A stretch of 53,050 nucleotides of DNA, from positions 1 through 53,050 of the forward strand of contig SFBL01000186.1 in the NCBI GenBank assembly GCA_007095785.1, given 5' to 3'. This stretch comes from Microcystis aeruginosa Ma_SC_T_19800800_S464. Its GTDB lineage: Bacteria > Cyanobacteriota > Cyanobacteriia > Cyanobacteriales > Microcystaceae. The position numbers were made by a program, and so were the translations under genes. Numbering within the stretch: the first letter of the stretch is position 1; the number at the start of each line of letters is the position of its first letter. Below, piece after piece: positions 43,245 to 51,964 of this stretch. The notes beneath the pieces are model-generated. The model searched no databases. It was not told the DNA's origin and was given only the letters and a program-made list of their open reading frames with translations.

Positions 43245-44192
43245 TTAACCGTCTTCGTATTCGGGGATTCTCTCTTTTTTCTTCTCGGTGATATTGATGC
43301 GGGGGGGATTGTAATCCGGTTCCACGTCATCATCCCACATATCATCCTCGGCCTTATCTTCGTAATCGTCGTACTGAGGACGAGAAAAGCTTTCTGTGCG
43401 TTCTAACCGCGCTTCTCCCCAGTTGTCTTCTTCTTCCTCGTATTCTTCCTCATAATAACGAGCTTCGGCCCGTTTTTGCGGTGGGGGATTGGCCCGCAGG
43501 GGTTCTTTTTCCCATTCGTCCTCACTCCAGCGTTCTTCAACGGGTTTAGCGGCCTCCACGGGAGTGCGGAGGGGAATACCCGTACCTAACTGATTTTCCG
43601 GGCGAGCAGCGGGGGTATAATAAGCTTCTTCTTCTTCTCTTTCCCAGGGGGGACGACCAATACCCAAACGTTCCAAAACCCCCACACTAACTTGGGTGAG
43701 ACGTTCTTCGGCCCCTTCAAAGACGATTAAGCGATTCGGACCGCTGCTAACCACTTCTTCAATGGAAATTTCGTAGGTGCTGATTAATTGTTCGGGGATA
43801 AGAGGTAATCCCAGGGAAGCGATGATAATAGAATGTAATTGACCACTAAGGGGATCAAATTGATAATCGCGGACTTTGCCTAAAGGTTCGCCGGTTTCTG
43901 TGATCACGTCACTACCGATTAAGGGAGTATAAGCATCGATATCGACGGATTCCAAGACGTTATCATCTTCAACGAGAACCACGTCTCCTGTCTGACTGAT
44001 GCTGGATAAATACATATATTGAGGCATTCCCGACAGGGAGAGGATATTATCGCGGAGTCCCAGGGCAACTACTTCTCGTTGATCGATATCTACTAGGATA
44101 TCTTTAACAACGCCGAGTTTTTTGCCTGTATTGCGAGTGATAACCTGTGTATTTAAAAATTCTGAACGTAAGCGACTATTCTCTGTGATCAT
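43245..44192 (-). CDS. PRC-barrel domain protein
   Basis: 315 aa. Two PRC-barrel repeats: residues about 5-80 (FLNTQVITRNTGKKLGVVKD, ILVDIDQREVVALGLRD) and about 85-175 (YTPLIGSDVITETGEPLGKV, RDYQFDPLSGQLHSIIIASL). The C-terminal 130 residues are charged and disordered, rich in Glu, Arg, Asp and Tyr. PRC barrels bind other proteins, including photosynthetic complexes and RNA-processing factors; the cyanobacterial role is unknown. Start ATG 44192. Confidence 0.88.
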   Translation of the reverse strand: MITENSRLRSEFLNTQVITRNTGKKLGVVKDILVDIDQREVVALGLRDNILSLSGMPQYMYLSSISQTGDVVLVEDDNVLESVDIDAYTPLIGSDVITETGEPLGKVRDYQFDPLSGQLHSIIIASLGLPLIPEQLISTYEISIEEVVSSGPNRLIVFEGAEERLTQVSVGVLERLGIGRPPWEREEEEAYYTPAARPENQLGTGIPLRTPVEAAKPVEERWSEDEWEKEPLRANPPPQKRAEARYYEEEYEEEEDNWGEARLERTESFSRPQYDDYEDKAEDDMWDDDVEPDYNPPRINITEKKKERIPEYEDG

Positions 44193-44409
44193 TTTTTCCT
44201 ATGGGTAGGCGTTAGGGCTTGGGAATACGAATTATTGTAGGCTTAATATATAGGGCGAGATTGAGGGTTAATTTACCGATATTAGCTTAAATCTGAAAGT
44301 TCCCTGAGATTAACACTTTTTTTGGCCTTGTTTGGGCGATAGTTTTGGGTGATAGATAGGGTCAAACCTATTTTAGCTAATTCTTTACATTTTTTTAGTG
44401 ACAACAAAG

Positions 44410-44443
44410 CAGGAGCTAGAGAGAAACTCCCTTGGCTCCTGCT
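44410..44443 (-). terminator. Terminator downstream of the E2 gene
   Basis: GCAGGAGC (44410-44417) and GCTCCTGC (44436-44443) form a perfect 8-bp stem ending 14 bases from the E2 stop; on the minus strand it is followed by TTTGTTGTCACTAAAAAA. Confidence 0.7.
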
Positions 44444-44456
44444 GCCTAGATTCTGA

Positions 44457-45716
44457 TTACATAGTTAAAGACTGCACCTCAGTTTCGAGCAGTTTAGCTA
44501 AGTCTTGCAGGAAGGAGGCTGCATCAGACCCGTAGATGACTCGGTGGTCACTGGTGAGATTAACCGTCATCTGTTTTTGCACTCCGAATAAACCATTATT
44601 GTGGACGACGATTTGGGGACGGGAAGCGCCCACGGCCAGGATTGCACCTTGGTTGGGGGGTAAAATAGCGGTAAAGCGATCGACTCCGAACATTCCCAGA
44701 TTAGAAATGGTAAAAGTACCGCTATTGTATTCTTCCGGTTGCAGTTGTTTACTGCGAGCGCGATCAACTAAATCTTTCCAACTGCGGGATAGGGAATAGA
44801 TATCCATCTGGTTAGCAGAGCGCAAAACCGGCGTAATTAAGCCACCATCGGGCATAGCTACGGCTACAGCCACGTTAATCGCCCCGTGGTATTGGATTCC
44901 TGCGTCGCTATAGCTGGCATTAACTATAGGGTGTTTAGCGAGGGTGTTGGCTACTGCTTTTGCTAACAGGGCCGTCATGGTGACACCCTTGGATTTTAGC
45001 TGTTGATAGAGTTGATCCAGTGGGTCGGTGGTGATAGTGTAGCCCACTTGGAAGGTGGGAACCTGTAGGCTAACCGACATATTCTGAGCGACGGCTTTTT
45101 GCAGAGTCGTGAGGGGAACAGTCCGACCGACCGGGGTGCTGGCCGGAATCGGGGCTTTAGGAGCCGCTACAGGCACGCTGACGGGTTGCGGGGGAGTAAT
45201 GACGGGAGCGGGGGCGGTGCTGACTTTTCCTGTCGCTTTTTCTACGTCTTCGGCGGTAATTCGTCCGTGGGGACCGCTACCCACTAGGGTTTTCAGATCC
45301 ACCTTTAATTCTTTAGCCAATTTTTTGGCCCTGGGAGAGGCGACTAAACGGCCATTCTCTTTAACGGCGGCGACGGGGATCGAAACGGGAGGCGGAGCGA
45401 TTTCTGGGGTCTCTACGGGCTTGCTAGGGGCGGCTGTGGCGGTTTTTCCCTGAGCTTTGGCTAGTTCAATTTCCTCTTCAGTTTCGGCGATATAGGCGAT
45501 CGCTTCTCCCACGGGTGCTTCTTGGCCAGCTTCGACTAAAATTACAGCGAGATAGCCATCATAAAACGATTCTACGTCCATATCGGCTTTGTCGGATTCG
45601 ACCACTAACACCGTTTCCCCTTTGCTGACTTTTTCCCCGGGGGACTTTACCCAAGAAACTATTTTTCCTTCGGTCATGGTGGAACTGAGCGCGGGCATGA
45701 AGATATCTCGAATCAT
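44457..45716 (-). CDS. Dihydrolipoamide acetyltransferase, E2 of pyruvate dehydrogenase
   Basis: Core of the pyruvate dehydrogenase complex, moving acetyl groups from lipoyl arms to CoA. 419 aa: one lipoyl domain (1-80) with the lipoylated Lys in VESDKADMDVES near 43, a Pro/Ala linker, an E1/E3-binding domain (RLVASPRAKKLAKELKVDLK, VGSGPHGRITAEDVE) near 125-160, another linker, and the catalytic domain from about 200 (TTLQKAVAQNMSVSLQVPTF). The catalytic motif reads SDHRVIYGSDAA: the His is there, but the Asp of the usual HxxxDG is Tyr, as in plastid-type and cyanobacterial E2 sequences I recall. Confidence 0.92.
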   Translation of the reverse strand: MIRDIFMPALSSTMTEGKIVSWVKSPGEKVSKGETVLVVESDKADMDVESFYDGYLAVILVEAGQEAPVGEAIAYIAETEEEIELAKAQGKTATAAPSKPVETPEIAPPPVSIPVAAVKENGRLVASPRAKKLAKELKVDLKTLVGSGPHGRITAEDVEKATGKVSTAPAPVITPPQPVSVPVAAPKAPIPASTPVGRTVPLTTLQKAVAQNMSVSLQVPTFQVGYTITTDPLDQLYQQLKSKGVTMTALLAKAVANTLAKHPIVNASYSDAGIQYHGAINVAVAVAMPDGGLITPVLRSANQMDIYSLSRSWKDLVDRARSKQLQPEEYNSGTFTISNLGMFGVDRFTAILPPNQGAILAVGASRPQIVVHNNGLFGVQKQMTVNLTSDHRVIYGSDAASFLQDLAKLLETEVQSLTM

Positions 45717-45885
45717 GGTGGAGTGCTTCTATCTCTAATGTTTTGAGCCATAGCGCATTTTACCACAGTTGATGGGGTTGGGGCTTTTCAGTGAGGAGTA
45801 AACAGTAATCAGTGAGTAGTAAACAGTAATCAGTGAAAAGCAAGCTCCGAACTTGTCACTTAATACTATTGACTGAAAACTCACA

Positions 45886-45933
45886 TCTGGTAACTGGTAA
45901 CTGGTAACTGGTAACTGATAACTGATAACTGGT
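45886..45933. repeat. Heptamer tandem repeat (TAACTGG/TAACTGA)n
   Basis: Seven 7-base units after GAAAACTCACATCTGG. The preceding CTTGTCACTTAATACTATTG stretch is also shared in part with 19945-19966 and, inverted, with 33985-34020, so the heptamers belong to a larger dispersed repeat. Confidence 0.8.
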
Positions 45934-45948
45934 GACAAAGGAAAAAAG

Positions 45949-45970
45949 AGAAGGGAAAACGGACCCTTCT
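45949..45970 (-). terminator. Rho-independent terminator of the ycf23-like gene
   Basis: On the minus strand AGAAGGG-TCCGTTTT-CCCTTCT is followed by CTTTTTTCC: a 7-bp stem, 8-base loop and T run, 26 bases after the ycf23 stop. Confidence 0.85.
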
Positions 45971-45995
45971 CCGTCGTATCTAGACAAAAATTGTT

Positions 45996-46739
45996 CTAGT
46001 TGGCAATATGGACTGGTTGTGCTTGCAGAGATTCGACTAAACCGCGCACAGCTGCCACCATAGCCACTTCATTATCCAATTGATTGATCGCCGAACCAAC
46101 ACCGATACCGGCCGCTCCAGCAGCGATCGCCATGGGAGCGGTAACGCTGGATAAACCGGAAGCGCAGAGGACGGGAACCTTAACTGCATGGGAAATAGCG
46201 TGGGCTGCCGCTAGAGTCGGGGCAGCTTTTTCAATCAGTCCCAAAATACCGGCGTGACGGGGTTGACTGCTAGTGCCGCCTTCGGTTTGAATAATGTCAG
46301 CACCCTGACTAACTAAAGCTTCCGCTAGTCTCACCTGTTCATCGAGGGGTAGGAGATGGGGAACTGTCACAGACAGGGTAATTTCGGGCAGTAAGTCGCG
46401 AGTTTGACGGGTTAGGGCTAAAACTTCCGCCGCTTCAAAAATGCGTCCTTGGCCATAAAAACTATCGAAATTACCGATCTCAATTAAATCGGCTCCCGCG
46501 TCCACTGCCATCACAAACAATTCTGGTTCAACGGCCGATACACATACGGGTAAATTTGTCAAGGCTTTTACAGACCCAATTAGGTCAGCATTAGCGGCAA
46601 TATCGACAAAAGTTGCTCCTCCGGCTGTAGCGGCTTTAACTACTGAGAGAACCTGCGAGCGATCGAAATTATTTAACCCACTAATCACTTTTAGGGCATG
46701 ACGACGGGCGAAGGCTTGCTGTAAGGCAAAATTGATCAT
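45996..46739 (-). CDS. ycf23: DUF561 protein, Ycf23 homologue
   Basis: 247 aa from ATG 46739 (MINFALQQAFARRHALKVIS); an in-frame extension to 46781 lacks family support and crosses a hairpin. TIM-barrel fold with phosphate-binding-like glycine loops: AATAGGATFVDIAA, DAGADLIEIGNFDSFYGQGR, QGADIIQTEGGTSSQP and AIAAGAAGIGVGSAINQL. Ycf23 is encoded in red-algal plastids and in cyanobacteria; the reaction is unknown, with a resemblance to NanE/thiazole-synthase-like barrels. Confidence 0.88.
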   Translation of the reverse strand: MINFALQQAFARRHALKVISGLNNFDRSQVLSVVKAATAGGATFVDIAANADLIGSVKALTNLPVCVSAVEPELFVMAVDAGADLIEIGNFDSFYGQGRIFEAAEVLALTRQTRDLLPEITLSVTVPHLLPLDEQVRLAEALVSQGADIIQTEGGTSSQPRHAGILGLIEKAAPTLAAAHAISHAVKVPVLCASGLSSVTAPMAIAAGAAGIGVGSAINQLDNEVAMVAAVRGLVESLQAQPVHIAN

Positions 46740-46776
46740 TAATCCACACCTATCTGGAATTCTCAAAAAACATTTT

Positions 46777-46804
46777 CCCACCTTCTCGCCGATCAGAGGG
46801 TGGG
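46777..46804 (-). terminator. Hairpin between the 55-aa gene and ycf23
   Basis: CCCACC (46777-46782) pairs with GGTGGG (46799-46804), inside a wider GAATTCTCA/TGAGAATTC inverted repeat. On the minus strand it is followed by AAAATGTTTTTT. It probably ends the transcript of the 55-aa gene. Confidence 0.6.
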
Positions 46805-46831
46805 ATTTGAGAATTCTTAGGGAAATTTTCT

Positions 46832-46999
46832 TTAATTTAGGTGTTGATTCTCTTGGTTTTTGCGCTTGAGGTTTTGCAGTTGTTGCAGCAGTACCTCGAT
46901 TTCCGCTTCTAGATGCAGGTATTTAACCTGTTGGTCAGCTTGGTAGGTGGTGCGAATCTGTTTCATGGCGGCGGATTCCTTAGTTAGTACAGTTGTCAT
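46832..46999 (-). CDS. Small conserved-looking protein, 55 aa
   Basis: Found by reading the minus strand from ATG 46999 to TAA at 46832. It starts MTTVLTKESAAMKQIRTTYQ, continues with YLHLEAEIEVLLQQLQNLKR and ends NQEN-QHLN. The middle is a regular heptad helix, so it is likely a short coiled coil. The compact A/T-free coding pattern, a position between promoter-like and terminator sequences, and the hairpin 28 bases after its stop support a real gene. No function is known to me. Confidence 0.6.
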   Translation of the reverse strand: MTTVLTKESAAMKQIRTTYQADQQVKYLHLEAEIEVLLQQLQNLKRKNQENQHLN

Positions 47000-47190
47000 A
47001 GCGGTATCTATAGAGTGCTAATTATGTTTAATTGTTTCAATTTGTATATAGTACCTTAACAATGTCTTAAAGAAAACCTTTTTATGGTAGTTTCTCAACT
47101 GGCACAGGATGAAAGAGGGGAAAAATTCTTGCAACCAAGGGGATCGGAGTACGATATACTCAGTCGCGAACGATATTGGCAAGCATGACC

Positions 47191-48543
47191 ATGGTAGCGG
47201 TAGCAATTTTAGCAGCGGGTAAGGGAACCCGAATGAAGTCCAGCCTTCCGAAAGTTTTACATCCCCTCGGCAGTCGATCGCTAGTGGAACGGGTGCTTAA
47301 TGTCAGCGAATCCTTACATCCCAGGCGAAAACTGGTGATTATCGGTTATCAAGGGGAACAGGTGCGAAATACTCTACAGCATCTTGCGGATATCGAATTT
47401 GTCGAACAAAAGGAACAGTTAGGCACTGGCCATGCTATTCAGCAGTTAATCCCCCATTTAGAGGACTTTCAGGGGGATTTGTTGGTCTTAAATGGCGATG
47501 TTCCCCTGTTGCGTCCCGAAACCTTGCAAAATCTTCTCCAGATTCATAAAAACCATGGTAACGCTGCCACCCTCTTAACTGCTAACCTCCCAAACCCGAA
47601 AGGTTACGGTCGAGTTTTTTGTGATGGTAATAATCTCGTTAAGCAGATTGTGGAAGAAAGAGACTGTACCGATGCCCAAAGACAAAACCACCGGATTAAT
47701 GGGGGTATATACTGCTTTAATTGGTCAAAATTAGCGGCGATACTGCCTAATTTAACCCCCAATAACGATCAAGGTGAATACTATCTCACGGATGTGGTCA
47801 ATTTTCTCGATCCCGTCATGGCTGTGGATGTGGAGGATTGTTTAGAAATTAGCGGCATTAACGATCGCAAACAATTGGCCGCCGCCTATGATATCCTGCA
47901 AACTAGAGTCAAAGATGATTGGATGGCCGCCGGAGTCACCATTATTGACCCCGATAGTGTCACCATTGAGGATACTGTCACCCTCAGTGCCGATGTCATT
48001 ATTGAACCCCAAACCCATCTGCGCGGTGAGACGATAATCGCTTCTGGTTGTCGTCTCGGTCCGGGGAGTTTAATCGAAAATAGTCGCATAGGCAGCGATG
48101 TAACGGTCTTATTTTCGGTGATTTCTGATAGTCAGGTGGATTCTGGTTGTCGCATCGGTCCCTATGCTCATTTGCGCGGAGAAGCGAAAATTGGGGCTAA
48201 TTGTCGAGTCGGTAATTTTGTTGAAATTAAAAAAAGTGACATCGGCAATAAAACCAATATTGCCCATTTATCCTATTTGGGAGATGCCACTTTAGGGGAA
48301 AAAGTTAACGTTGGTGCGGGAACAATTACTGCTAATTACGATGGTGTGAAAAAACACCAAACTATGATCGGCAGTGGCACAAAAACTGGGGCAAATAGTG
48401 TTTTAGTGGCTCCTCTAGAATTAGGAAAAAATGTCACCGTGGCCGCTGGTTCAACTATCACTAAAAATGTCCCCGATAACGCTTTAGTTATTGCTCGCGA
48501 AAGTCAGCGTGTGATCGAAAATTGGGCAGATCAGTTTCAGTAG
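47191..48543 (+). CDS. glmU: Bifunctional GlcNAc-1-P uridyltransferase / glucosamine-1-P acetyltransferase
   Basis: Makes UDP-GlcNAc for peptidoglycan and polysaccharides. 450 aa from ATG 47191 ([20 protein letters not shown]), the family start; in-frame ATG 47185 and TTG 47176 are upstream alternatives. Uridyltransferase domain 1-230 with [30 protein letters not shown] and NGGIYCF. Left-handed beta-helix acetyltransferase domain from about 250, with [18 protein letters not shown] and the catalytic His in [11 protein letters not shown]...[11 protein letters not shown]. Full length. Confidence 0.96.
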   Translation: MVAVAILAAGKGTRMKSSLPKVLHPLGSRSLVERVLNVSESLHPRRKLVIIGYQGEQVRNTLQHLADIEFVEQKEQLGTGHAIQQLIPHLEDFQGDLLVLNGDVPLLRPETLQNLLQIHKNHGNAATLLTANLPNPKGYGRVFCDGNNLVKQIVEERDCTDAQRQNHRINGGIYCFNWSKLAAILPNLTPNNDQGEYYLTDVVNFLDPVMAVDVEDCLEISGINDRKQLAAAYDILQTRVKDDWMAAGVTIIDPDSVTIEDTVTLSADVIIEPQTHLRGETIIASGCRLGPGSLIENSRIGSDVTVLFSVISDSQVDSGCRIGPYAHLRGEAKIGANCRVGNFVEIKKSDIGNKTNIAHLSYLGDATLGEKVNVGAGTITANYDGVKKHQTMIGSGTKTGANSVLVAPLELGKNVTVAAGSTITKNVPDNALVIARESQRVIENWADQFQ

Positions 48544-48550
48544 GTTATGG

Positions 48551-48623
48551 CAGTTATCAGTTATCAGTTATCAGTTATCAGTTATCAGTTATCAGTTATC
48601 AGTTATCAGTTATCAGTTATCAG
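48551..48623. repeat. Heptamer tandem repeat (CAGTTAT)n, longest array
   Basis: Ten perfect 7-base CAGTTAT units plus CAG, eight bases after the glmU stop. Followed by CCCCACTTCCCC-type C-rich sequence and TTCACTGATTACTGTTCACTGAT. The whole gap 48544-48826 holds no gene. Confidence 0.95.
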
Positions 48624-48826
48624 CTTTTTTCTCTCATCTCCCCACTTCCCCACTTCCCTACTTCCCCATTTCCAGGCAGTCTTAACCAGTAATTTAGATA
48701 GGTCAATGACTTATCAGTTCACTGATTACTGTTCACTGATGCTGATTAAGGCCTTAAAATTTGCGCGATGAAGCATGAAATGCTATAAAAATCTCAGTCC
48801 TCCCTATAGAAAAGAGTAGAAACTTT

Positions 48827-49408
48827 ATGGCACGCACCGAGTCCACAATGTTAGATTTGGGGACAAAAGCTCCCAGTTTTGCCTTACCCGATGTGGTTTC
48901 CGGTGAAACTATCTCTCTGGACAGCTTTGCGGCTAAAACCGCTCTGTTAGTCATCTTCCTCTGTGAACATTGCCCCTTTGTTAAACACATTCAAGAAGAA
49001 CTTACCCGTCTAGGTCGCGATTACGCTAACACCAATCTGGGCATCCTCGCCATTAGTTCTAATGATGTGGAGAAATATCCCGATGATTCGCCCGAAAATT
49101 TGAAAAAAATGGCGATAACTCTTGACTTTAAATTCAATTTATGCTATGACGAAAGCCAAGCAGTGGCGAAAGCTTATACGGCAGCCTGTACTCCCGATTT
49201 TTTCCTCTTTGATAGTCAGCGCGTTCTAGTCTATCGGGGTCAATTGGATGATAGTCGTCCTAGTAATGGCGTACCGGTGACAGGCAAAGATCTCCGCGCC
49301 GCTATTGACAAGGTTTTAACCGGTCAACCGGTGCCGACGGAGCAAAAACCCAGTTTAGGCTGTAATATCAAATGGAAACCGGGTAATGAGCCACCCTATT
49401 ATGGTTAA
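48827..49408 (+). CDS. Thioredoxin-like / peroxiredoxin-fold protein
   Basis: 193 aa. AhpC/TSA-type thioredoxin fold: LGTKAPSFALPDVVSGETIS, then LLVIFLCEHCPFVKHIQEEL with C-E-H-C at about 51-54 in place of the usual CGPC, and DFFLFDSQRVLVYRGQLDDS. This CEHCP form is found in a family of cyanobacterial redox proteins annotated only as thioredoxin family. It is probably cytosolic, as no signal peptide is seen. Start ATG 48827; ends PGNEPPYYG. Confidence 0.88.
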   Translation: MARTESTMLDLGTKAPSFALPDVVSGETISLDSFAAKTALLVIFLCEHCPFVKHIQEELTRLGRDYANTNLGILAISSNDVEKYPDDSPENLKKMAITLDFKFNLCYDESQAVAKAYTAACTPDFFLFDSQRVLVYRGQLDDSRPSNGVPVTGKDLRAAIDKVLTGQPVPTEQKPSLGCNIKWKPGNEPPYYG

Positions 49409-49414
49409 TTAACG

Positions 49415-49544
49415 AAGGGTGTGGGGAAGTGGGGAAATGGGGAAATGGGGAAGTGGGGAAGTGGGGTGTGGGGAAATGGGGGAATTTCAACTAAAACTCT
49501 AACACCTCAACACCCTAAACCCCCAAATCCCTATCACCCTATCT
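49415..49544. repeat. G-rich/C-rich dispersed intergenic repeat, copy 3
   Basis: TGGGGAAG/TGGGGAAATG units, AATTTCAACTAAAACTCTAAC at the turn, then CACCTCAACACCCTAAACCC. Same layout as 31250-31360. Confidence 0.75.
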
Positions 49545-49580
49545 CCCGACTCCTGAAGTCTGACTCGTAGCCCCACCAAC

Positions 49581-49602
49581 AAACTTTTTGCCGCAAACCC
49601 TA
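49581..49602 (-). repeat. TAGGGTTTGCGGCAAAAAGT repeat module, inverted copy at a stop codon
   Basis: On the minus strand TAGGGTTTGCGGCAAAAAGT begins exactly at the TAG stop of the FGGY kinase (49600-49602), as the copy at 32474 does for the mrp-like gene. Confidence 0.7.
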
Positions 49603-50850
49603 TTTCAATAGCGTAACCGATTGCTGTGCTAATAAGGCAGTACCATAGGCTGCTTGCTCCTGTTGAGATAAAAGCACGGGAACCCCTAAATGACGCTGAC
49701 GAATTATTCTCCAAGTCGAATTTTTTGCCCCACCACCCGCACTATACACTCGCTCTAATTTATTAGCTCCCAATTCCTGTAAACGCTGATAACCTAAAGC
49801 TTCAATGCGGGCAATACTTTCTAGTAAACCATGCAAAAATTCTAGAGGATTATCGGGGCGAGGAGTCAGTTTTACGGGTAAAAAAGGATCATTAATGGGA
49901 AAGCGCTCGCCCGCTTTTAGTAGAGGATAATAATCTAAATTACTTTCTTTTTGTCCATCTATGGCTAAACTATAATTTCTCAATTCTTCATGAGAAAAAA
50001 ACTTCTTTAACACTGCTCCCCCCGTATTAGATGCCCCACCAGTTAACCACAAATTTCCTAAACGATGACTATAGATGCCATAGTTACTATCATCAACTTT
50101 CTGGCTACTTAATAATTTTAAAACTAAAGTTGAACCTAAAGATGTCACCGCAGCTCCTAAAGAATTAGCACCACTGGCTAAAAATGCCGCTATACTGTCG
50201 GTGGTTCCCGTATAAATTAAACAATCTTTCGGGATAGCAAAACGAGTCACTAAATCTGGTTTAATACTATCGATCGCTGTACCCGGTGCAAAAATTTCCG
50301 GTAGTAAATTAAACATCGGTAAATTCTCTAACCAATCGGGATAACAGAGATTTTCGAGATCATAACCTAACTTTAAGGCATTGTGATAATCACTAATTCC
50401 CAGTTTACCGTGCAGCAGAAATGCTAACCAATCCGCTTGCGAGAGAAAATAACGCGCTTGGGAAAAAATTTCTTGCTGACTCCACCAAAGTAATTTAGCT
50501 AAACTGGAGGTGGCACTAATCACGGGATGGTGAGGGGGTGCTATAGCTTTAATTGCTTCTAAAAACCCAATTCCTCGCCCATCATTGTATAATATTGCCT
50601 CAGAAAGAGGATTACCCCAATTATCACATAATAACACCGTCGAGGAAGTACCATTAATCGCGATCGATTTAAGTTCTGAACGCACCGAATCCCCTAGATT
50701 ATCCAATAAATAAAATAGGGCCTTTTGCCAATCCTGAAAATTGGCATTAGTGAAGGGATAATCAACCTCAGCGACGATATTTTTGCTAGAATCAATAGCA
50801 ATCGTTCGCGCTCCCGATGTGCCAAAATCAATACCTAAAGATAAACTCAT
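49600..50850 (-). CDS. FGGY family carbohydrate kinase (D-ribulokinase/xylulokinase-like)
   Basis: 416 aa from ATG 50850 (MSLSLGIDFGTSGARTIAID); an upstream GTG would add four residues. Hexokinase-fold sugar kinase: phosphate-1 loop DFGTSGAR, AINGTSSTVLLCDNWG, catalytic Asp in FLSQADWLAFLLHGKLGISD, phosphate-2 TGTTDSIAAFLASG, and adenosine motif LWLTGGASNTGGAVLK plus YSAGGGAKN. Cyanobacterial and plant members of this subgroup phosphorylate D-ribulose as I recall, so that is the best guess. Start codons of this gene and the divergent tocopherol cyclase are two bases apart. Confidence 0.88.
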   Translation of the reverse strand: MSLSLGIDFGTSGARTIAIDSSKNIVAEVDYPFTNANFQDWQKALFYLLDNLGDSVRSELKSIAINGTSSTVLLCDNWGNPLSEAILYNDGRGIGFLEAIKAIAPPHHPVISATSSLAKLLWWSQQEIFSQARYFLSQADWLAFLLHGKLGISDYHNALKLGYDLENLCYPDWLENLPMFNLLPEIFAPGTAIDSIKPDLVTRFAIPKDCLIYTGTTDSIAAFLASGANSLGAAVTSLGSTLVLKLLSSQKVDDSNYGIYSHRLGNLWLTGGASNTGGAVLKKFFSHEELRNYSLAIDGQKESNLDYYPLLKAGERFPINDPFLPVKLTPRPDNPLEFLHGLLESIARIEALGYQRLQELGANKLERVYSAGGGAKNSTWRIIRQRHLGVPVLLSQQEQAAYGTALLAQQSVTLLK

Positions 50851-50852
50851 TG

Positions 50853-51911
50853 ATGTCTTCACAACCTCCTCATTCTGGCTACCATTGGGATGGTATCACT
50901 CCCCGATTCTTTGAAGGTTGGTACTTCCGAGTCATGATTCCGCAATTAGCTGACGGATTCGCCTTTATGTATTCTATTCAAGACCCAAGGGGCGGTCAAG
51001 TCAATAGCGGTGGAGCAGTGCAAATTTTAGCCATAGAATCTCATTATCTTTGTCGCACTTTTCCCGATACGGATAAATTTTGGGCAAGTCGTCAGGAATT
51101 AGCTATCATCCATTGGGGAAAAACTAACTTAAAAATCCGTCCCCGTCTGCTTTCTCCGTCAGATTTTTTTGAGTCTATTCGAGAAGGTTATCAAGCAACG
51201 GCAAACCAGCAGCAAGGACAAATTTATGATCCCGTCACCGGAGAAATCTGTCAATGGGATTATCGCATTGAAACTAGGTACAGTTGGGGAGATAAAAAGC
51301 GTCCACCCCAAGCAACAGCAGGAATATTATCTTATTTACCGATTTTTGACCCAGGTTGGCAGATTTTAACTGCTCATGGTTTAGCAACGGGAATGATTAC
51401 CTATCGGGGAAAAAATTACCAATTTGAGAATGTACCTTTTTATAGTGAGAAAAATTGGGGTTATTCTTTCCCGGAAAAGTGGTTTTGGATTAATTGTAAT
51501 GCTTTCCCTGAAAATCCCGATTTAACCTTAACCGCAGTGGGTTCTACCCGTAAAGTTCTTAACTGGACGGAATCGGTGGGAATTATCGGTATTCACTGGC
51601 AAAATCGCTTTTATAAGTTTGATATCTGGAATTCTCAACTAACTTGGACAGTGCAACCCTGGGGATACTGGGAAATGAGGGCAACTAACGAGGATTATAC
51701 CATTGTCTTAATCGGGATCAGTGATCATCCTCCCGATCGCGTGCGTGTACCCACGGAAAAAGGTCTCTGTTTTGCTTGTCAAGATACCCTCAAAGGTAAA
51801 TTATCGATAAAATTGGCTGATAGTCGTGGTAAAACCATTATAAATGCCTGTAGTGGTCTAGCTGGCCTCGAAATTGGCGGTATTTGGCCATCAGCATGGA
51901 TCAAACAGTGA
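50853..51911 (+). CDS. Tocopherol cyclase family protein
   Basis: 352 aa from ATG 50853 (MSSQPPHSGYHWDGITPRFF). Matches VTE1/slr1737-type tocopherol cyclase: PHSGYHWDGITPRFFEGWYF at the start, FAFMYSIQDP, GYQATANQQQGQI, GYWEMRATNEDYTIVLIG. The enzyme closes the chromanol ring of tocopherol from the phytyl quinol and sits at the membrane or plastoglobule-like bodies. Full-length. A longer frame from 50817 would overlap the kinase start. It faces the FGGY kinase divergently with two bases between start codons, so each ribosome-binding site lies in the other gene. Confidence 0.88.
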   Translation: MSSQPPHSGYHWDGITPRFFEGWYFRVMIPQLADGFAFMYSIQDPRGGQVNSGGAVQILAIESHYLCRTFPDTDKFWASRQELAIIHWGKTNLKIRPRLLSPSDFFESIREGYQATANQQQGQIYDPVTGEICQWDYRIETRYSWGDKKRPPQATAGILSYLPIFDPGWQILTAHGLATGMITYRGKNYQFENVPFYSEKNWGYSFPEKWFWINCNAFPENPDLTLTAVGSTRKVLNWTESVGIIGIHWQNRFYKFDIWNSQLTWTVQPWGYWEMRATNEDYTIVLIGISDHPPDRVRVPTEKGLCFACQDTLKGKLSIKLADSRGKTIINACSGLAGLEIGGIWPSAWIKQ

Positions 51912-51964
51912 GTTAAATCACCATATTGAGATGCAGCCTCGATATTCTCCAGAAAATGCTAGAT

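Noticed and set aside
48551-48623. CRISPR array
   Set aside because: Units are 7 bases with no spacers; this is a heptamer microsatellite, and no cas gene is present.
48547-48771. 74-codon frame after glmU
   Set aside because: It mostly translates the CAGTTAT array (repeated SYQLSVI) and is not a gene.
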